This document shows positions 61,352 to 64,000 of a stretch of 64,000 nt of DNA, piece by piece (positions within the stretch are counted from its first letter, which is position 1; every line of letters begins with the position of its first letter). A program made the translations under genes and the position numbers. This DNA comes from DUQW01 sp050953825 (GTDB lineage: Bacteria > Bacillota_I > Bacilli_A > Acholeplasmatales > Acholeplasmataceae), in NCBI GenBank assembly GCA_050953825.1, contig JBMNNF010000004.1:36403-100402 (forward strand), in the 5' to 3' direction. The notes under the pieces were generated by a model that worked only from the letters and a program-made list of their open reading frames with translations, searched no databases and was not told the origin of the DNA.

Positions 61352-61957
61352 ATGTCTAAAGGCAAGTGGACTCACCTGATCATCCATCACACCGGGGCTG
61401 AGGAGAAGGACACCGCCCAGGTGCGCCGCTACCACCTTTCTCTGGGGTGGCGGGATATCGGCTACCATTATGTCATCGAGCGGGACGGGCGTGTGGTGCC
61501 TGGCAGGAGCCTGGAGCTGGCCGGGGCTCACTGTATTGCTTCGGGAATGAATCAGAAGGGGATCGGGATTGCTGTGCTCGGAAACCTGGAGAACCACCCG
61601 CCTCTGCCTGCCCAGGAGAAAGCTCTAAAGCAGCTGGTTGGGGAGCTGATGGGGCGTTTTCAGATCCCTCTGGCTAATGTTTTGGGGCACAAGGAGGTGC
61701 CTGGAGCGGCCACCGCCTGTCCGGGGCGCTTTCTTTCCATGGACTCACTGCGATCAGCTGTTATGGCAGGTGGGGTTGGTGGGGGAAGCAGCGGGCCGGC
61801 ACCCCCGGCGGCTGGGAATGATGGCAGGGAAAGGATTTACCGTGTTCAGGTAGGAGCCTATAAAATTCGGAAAAATGCGGAAAATATGGCAGGAAAGCTG
61901 AAAAGTGCCGGGTTTCCTGCGATTATCGTTGAAGGAACCCTGGATTCCTCACCTTGA
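61352..61957 (+). CDS. N-acetylmuramoyl-L-alanine amidase with C-terminal SPOR-like domain
   Basis: Amidase_2 (PGRP-like) zinc enzyme of 201 residues. WTHLIIHHTGAEEKD carries the first zinc His, GWRDIGYHYVIERDGRV the middle of the fold, LGHKEVPGAATACPGR the later His and Cys ligands. After a Gly/Pro-rich linker (about 140-160), IYRVQVGAYKIRKNAENMAG then KLKSAGFPAIIVEG is a SPOR peptidoglycan-binding repeat, cut slightly short. No signal peptide, so release may need lysis or a holin-like partner such as the YvrJ protein. Ribosome site GAGGAGGGA (61337-61345). Confidence 0.9.
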   Translation: MSKGKWTHLIIHHTGAEEKDTAQVRRYHLSLGWRDIGYHYVIERDGRVVPGRSLELAGAHCIASGMNQKGIGIAVLGNLENHPPLPAQEKALKQLVGELMGRFQIPLANVLGHKEVPGAATACPGRFLSMDSLRSAVMAGGVGGGSSGPAPPAAGNDGRERIYRVQVGAYKIRKNAENMAGKLKSAGFPAIIVEGTLDSSP

Positions 61958-61983
61958 CAAAAGAACTCTTGTTCGAGTAGAAT
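61954..61983 (+). promoter_or_regulatory. LexA-boxed promoter of the ComK-like gene
   Basis: Perfect TTGACA (61954-61959), 18-bp spacer, TAGAAT (61978-61983), with GAACTCTTGTTC (61963-61974) in the spacer. The last bases of the amidase gene overlap the -35. A DNA-damage-inducible promoter is likely. Confidence 0.72.
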
Positions 61984-62006
61984 ATTGGGCAAGGAGGTGG
62001 AAACCA

Positions 62007-62600
62007 TTGGCAAAAGTCCAGTTTTCCGAATTATGGCCGCAGCTGATGGGGCTTGTCCCGGTTTATACCAGGGACGGCGTTAACGGCACCAGCATCCTCC
62101 TAGAAAAGAATCCTGCTCTATTCTGTGAAGTGAAGACGAAAACCATGCTGGGACGGCTTTGTCGCACATTTTTGATCGATCTGCGGCTGGCGCATCGCGC
62201 TTATTCCCACATCTGCGGGCGGAGATATGCAGTCCCTATCTCCCTGCGCCCCGGCCTGGTGATGGTGCCTGTGCGTGTGCGGACAGCACGGGTTAAGGAT
62301 GACGGCACCCGGGCGTATCTGGTGAAGGACAAGATCCGCAAGTACCTGCCTGAGGACAGGCGGTCAAACATGAGCGGAACTCGCATCGTTTTTGTGAATG
62401 ACACTTCTATAGTAGTCCCACACCGCTGGTCGAATGTGCGTGAGGTGATGGTGGCAGCTGAGCTGGTGGAACGGGAAGGGGTCAAGCTGAACGGCTACCT
62501 GGTGGACAGGATCGGCTGCGAGGTCAGGGAGAACCCTGACAGCTACTGCTGTAAGAAGTGTCCCCGCAGGGATTTGTGTTATCCGGAGGAGGAAGAATGA
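62007..62600 (+). CDS. ComK-like protein with C-terminal cysteine cluster
   Basis: A 197-residue protein. Start TTG at 62007 after AAGGAGGTGG (61991-62000). The order of elements parallels ComK: LVPVYTRDGVNGTSILLEKN, a CRTFLID/AYSHICGRRYAVPISL stretch like the SSYxGRxx...PIxV part, VMVPVRVRTARVKDDGTRAYL in the place of the FPT-SPR-CWI segment, and TRIVFVNDTSIVVPHRW like TxVTFxNGxxxxLxxS. The tail adds five cysteines (CCKKCPRRDLC plus an earlier Cys), probably metal-binding, which Bacillus ComK lacks. Identity percent looks low, so the ComK call is tentative. Its 3' end overlaps the convergent gene by 77 bases. Confidence 0.6.
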   Translation: MAKVQFSELWPQLMGLVPVYTRDGVNGTSILLEKNPALFCEVKTKTMLGRLCRTFLIDLRLAHRAYSHICGRRYAVPISLRPGLVMVPVRVRTARVKDDGTRAYLVKDKIRKYLPEDRRSNMSGTRIVFVNDTSIVVPHRWSNVREVMVAAELVEREGVKLNGYLVDRIGCEVRENPDSYCCKKCPRRDLCYPEEEE

Positions 62601-64000
62601 GGCCCAGCCACAGCTCCGCCTCCTCTTTTAGTGACGCATCTTGGGCTGCCTGTTCCAGGTAATGGAGGGCAGCCTTTTGATCTCCCAGCAGGACTGCTGC
62701 TTGACCGCAGTAGAGTTGAATTTTCGGTGTGATACCAAGGTAAGGCGCCCCGCTCCAATAGCGGAGGTGCCTTTTGTTGATCTGGGCCTTGCGCTTTTCC
62801 AGCAGCTGGGGGATGCCTTTTGCTCTGAGCAGGTAGGGGCGCGCCATGTCTTTTTGCAGGTAAGTGTGCGCTCTCTTCTTTTGGGCGGATTGGTCAGATC
62901 GGGTTGGCTTTTCCAGCAGCAGGCGCCCGGCGGTCACATAGCCTAAGGCCAGGTCTTCGTAGAATTCCTGTTCCAGCGGCCTTAATAATACTGCTGTTTC
63001 CAGATGCCGCACCCCCTCTTCGGGCTGTCCGCTCTGGAAAAGGGTGCTGGCGTAAAGGACTCTCAGTTCTGCATCTCCTCTAGCGAGGTGTACACCTTTT
63101 TGGAAGTGGTGTGAGGCTAGTTTTAGGGATTCTAAATAAAGCTTGCCCAGTTCTTTGCGATATGTGGCGTTGAGGGGATCCTTTTCCACTGCCTTTTCGT
63201 AGTTTATTAAAGCTGCCTGGCTGTCCCCTTTTGAAAGTGCTTGCCTGGCGGTGATGGCAGAGCTTTCTCCTGCATAGATGTTCAAAGAGATGATGATCAC
63301 TATGAGTACGGCACCCCCTATCAATAGGTATTGGGGGAGCTTTTTTTTGAAAGCATAGCGGGGGCGTTTTGGTATGGAGGTGCTGTCAAGGGCTTGTCCC
63401 AGGCCGAAGAGGGTGAAGAGGACAAGGGACACCGCGGGCGTAGAAAGGGTGCAGTGCCATAAGGAGCAGCACCCGATGACAAGTGCTGCGGTGAGGATTG
63501 GCCATGCTGACTCGGCTGCACTGGGTGTGTCAGCTGCCCAGGGTGCCCGCGCCGCCCAGGCGGTACCGTTTAATTCTTCGGCAAGGGCACTTTGAGCAGT
63601 GGTGCGCTTTATTACCTTGAAGAAAAGAATCCAGAGAGCGAGCAGTGTTATCAGCCCTGGGAGCCCCATTTCCACACCTGCCTGGAAGAATGCCCCTGGG
63701 GGTGGATCCTGGTAGTAGAAGCTTTGGTGTTGGTATGAAAGGGGTTCCCACCCACCGCCGCCGGTTCCCTGGAGGAGGGTGCGTGGGCTGGAGGCCATGA
63801 CACGCAGTGCATCCCGCCCTTTAAGCAGCTTTTCTACTATATAATAGTGGGCATCATGGCGGGCGGGCTGGTTTGCGGCATGGCTGGGGGTGCTGCGCAG
63901 GTAGGCGGTGCTGCTGGTCAGGAGAAGCACAGCCAGGAGCGCGAATGCCGCGGGGAGTACCCACGGCTTTAAGCGGCGGCCTGATTTTTGATAGATGATC
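62524..64000 (-). CDS. O-antigen ligase-like membrane protein with TPR tail (5' end off window)
   Basis: The frame is open to the right edge, so the start lies beyond the window; the GTG at 63930 is internal to a membrane helix. The visible part (about 490 residues) has a helix encoded near 63905-63965, an extracytoplasmic stretch with GTGGGGWEPLSYQHQSFYYQ, a helix GLPGLITLLALWILFF and two or three more, which is the C-terminal half of Wzy/O-antigen-ligase proteins. Tetratricopeptide-like repeats follow (ALINYEKAVEKDPLNATYRK, then HLETAVLLRPLEQEFYEDLA). Such proteins join or polymerise surface glycans or glycosylate pilins. The tail overlaps the convergent ComK-like gene. Confidence 0.78.
   Translation of the reverse strand, partial: IIYQKSGRRLKPWVLPAAFALLAVLLLTSSTAYLRSTPSHAANQPARHDAHYYIVEKLLKGRDALRVMASSPRTLLQGTGGGGWEPLSYQHQSFYYQDPPPGAFFQAGVEMGLPGLITLLALWILFFKVIKRTTAQSALAEELNGTAWAARAPWAADTPSAAESAWPILTAALVIGCCSLWHCTLSTPAVSLVLFTLFGLGQALDSTSIPKRPRYAFKKKLPQYLLIGGAVLIVIIISLNIYAGESSAITARQALSKGDSQAALINYEKAVEKDPLNATYRKELGKLYLESLKLASHHFQKGVHLARGDAELRVLYASTLFQSGQPEEGVRHLETAVLLRPLEQEFYEDLALGYVTAGRLLLEKPTRSDQSAQKKRAHTYLQKDMARPYLLRAKGIPQLLEKRKAQINKRHLRYWSGAPYLGITPKIQLYCGQAAVLLGDQKAALHYLEQAAQDASLKEEAELWLGLILPPPDNTNPCGDTSYSSSCQGSP

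Noticed and set aside
1..64000. CRISPR array, tRNA/rRNA gene, transposase or integrase
   Set aside because: No regularly spaced repeats, no cloverleaf-like sequence and no recombinase motif were seen while reading either strand; short RNA genes could still be missed by eye.

Overview
The window has two unrelated parts joined near position 58,515. Part A (1 to about 58,515) is AT-rich (roughly one third G+C by eye). Every gene in it lies on the + strand, intergenic gaps are short, and transcripts end in clean hairpin-plus-U terminators. TGA is used as stop and TGG as Trp, so the code is standard. Gene content (rpoC; rpsF-ssb-rpsR-gdpP/rplI-dnaB; sufCDSUB; a pgk-regulator-HPr-tpiA operon; pyruvate:ferredoxin oxidoreductase; lipoate ligase plus glycine cleavage genes; many lipoproteins with InlB/Listeria-Bacteroides repeats) suggests an anaerobic, standard-code relative of the Mollicutes (Acholeplasma/Izemoplasma-like) in the Bacillota. 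The taxonomy is inferred from gene content and style only.

Layout of part A. 1-5053: end of rpoC, a DUF4349 lipoprotein and a small unknown. 5150-7279: copper-type P-ATPase. 7517-11608: PFOR and peroxiredoxin. 11770-23602: ABC transporter locus (giant repeat-bearing solute-binding lipoprotein, two permeases, two ATPases of which OppF carries an insertion of about 425 residues, a repeat lipoprotein and two membrane proteins), preceded by a cre-type operator. 23808-28970: SUF Fe-S assembly operon and a PucR-type HTH protein. 29048-32218: orphan sugar-ABC ATPase, a ComK-like regulator, and an AAA ATPase followed by a 40-codon remnant of its likely partner. 32399-35176: glycolytic operon with an unusual HPr. 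35290-41669: lipoate ligase, gcvT-H-PA-PB, tatD, cinA C-terminal domain. 41785-46674: ribosomal/replication cluster with gdpP and rplI fused in one frame. 46829 to the junction: three very large pectin-degrading lipoproteins (two pectate lyases and a pectin methylesterase), the second transcript having a cre site inside its promoter.

A plausible picture is a wall-less or thin-walled fermenter that tethers pectinases to its membrane, imports the products through an ABC transporter, ferments via glycolysis and PFOR, and controls the pectinases by CcpA/HPr-type catabolite control. The transporter substrate and the regulators are inferred.

Part B (about 58,515-64,000) is GC-richer, uses both strands and carries different genes: a truncated NDP-sugar epimerase, a family 2 glycosyltransferase, a DUF1659-DUF2922-YvrJ-amidase cluster, a LexA-boxed ComK-like gene and an O-antigen-ligase/TPR membrane protein running off the right edge. 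It looks like a spore-forming-type Clostridia. Both genes at the junction are cut mid-protein, so an assembly chimera is the simplest reading.

The most interesting items are the repeat-armoured pectinase locus and its control sites, the gdpP-rplI fusion, the OppF insertion, the HPr lacking Arg17, the ComK-like genes, the decayed ATPase system, and the paired LexA-box promoters in part B. No tRNA, rRNA, CRISPR array or insertion sequence was seen.
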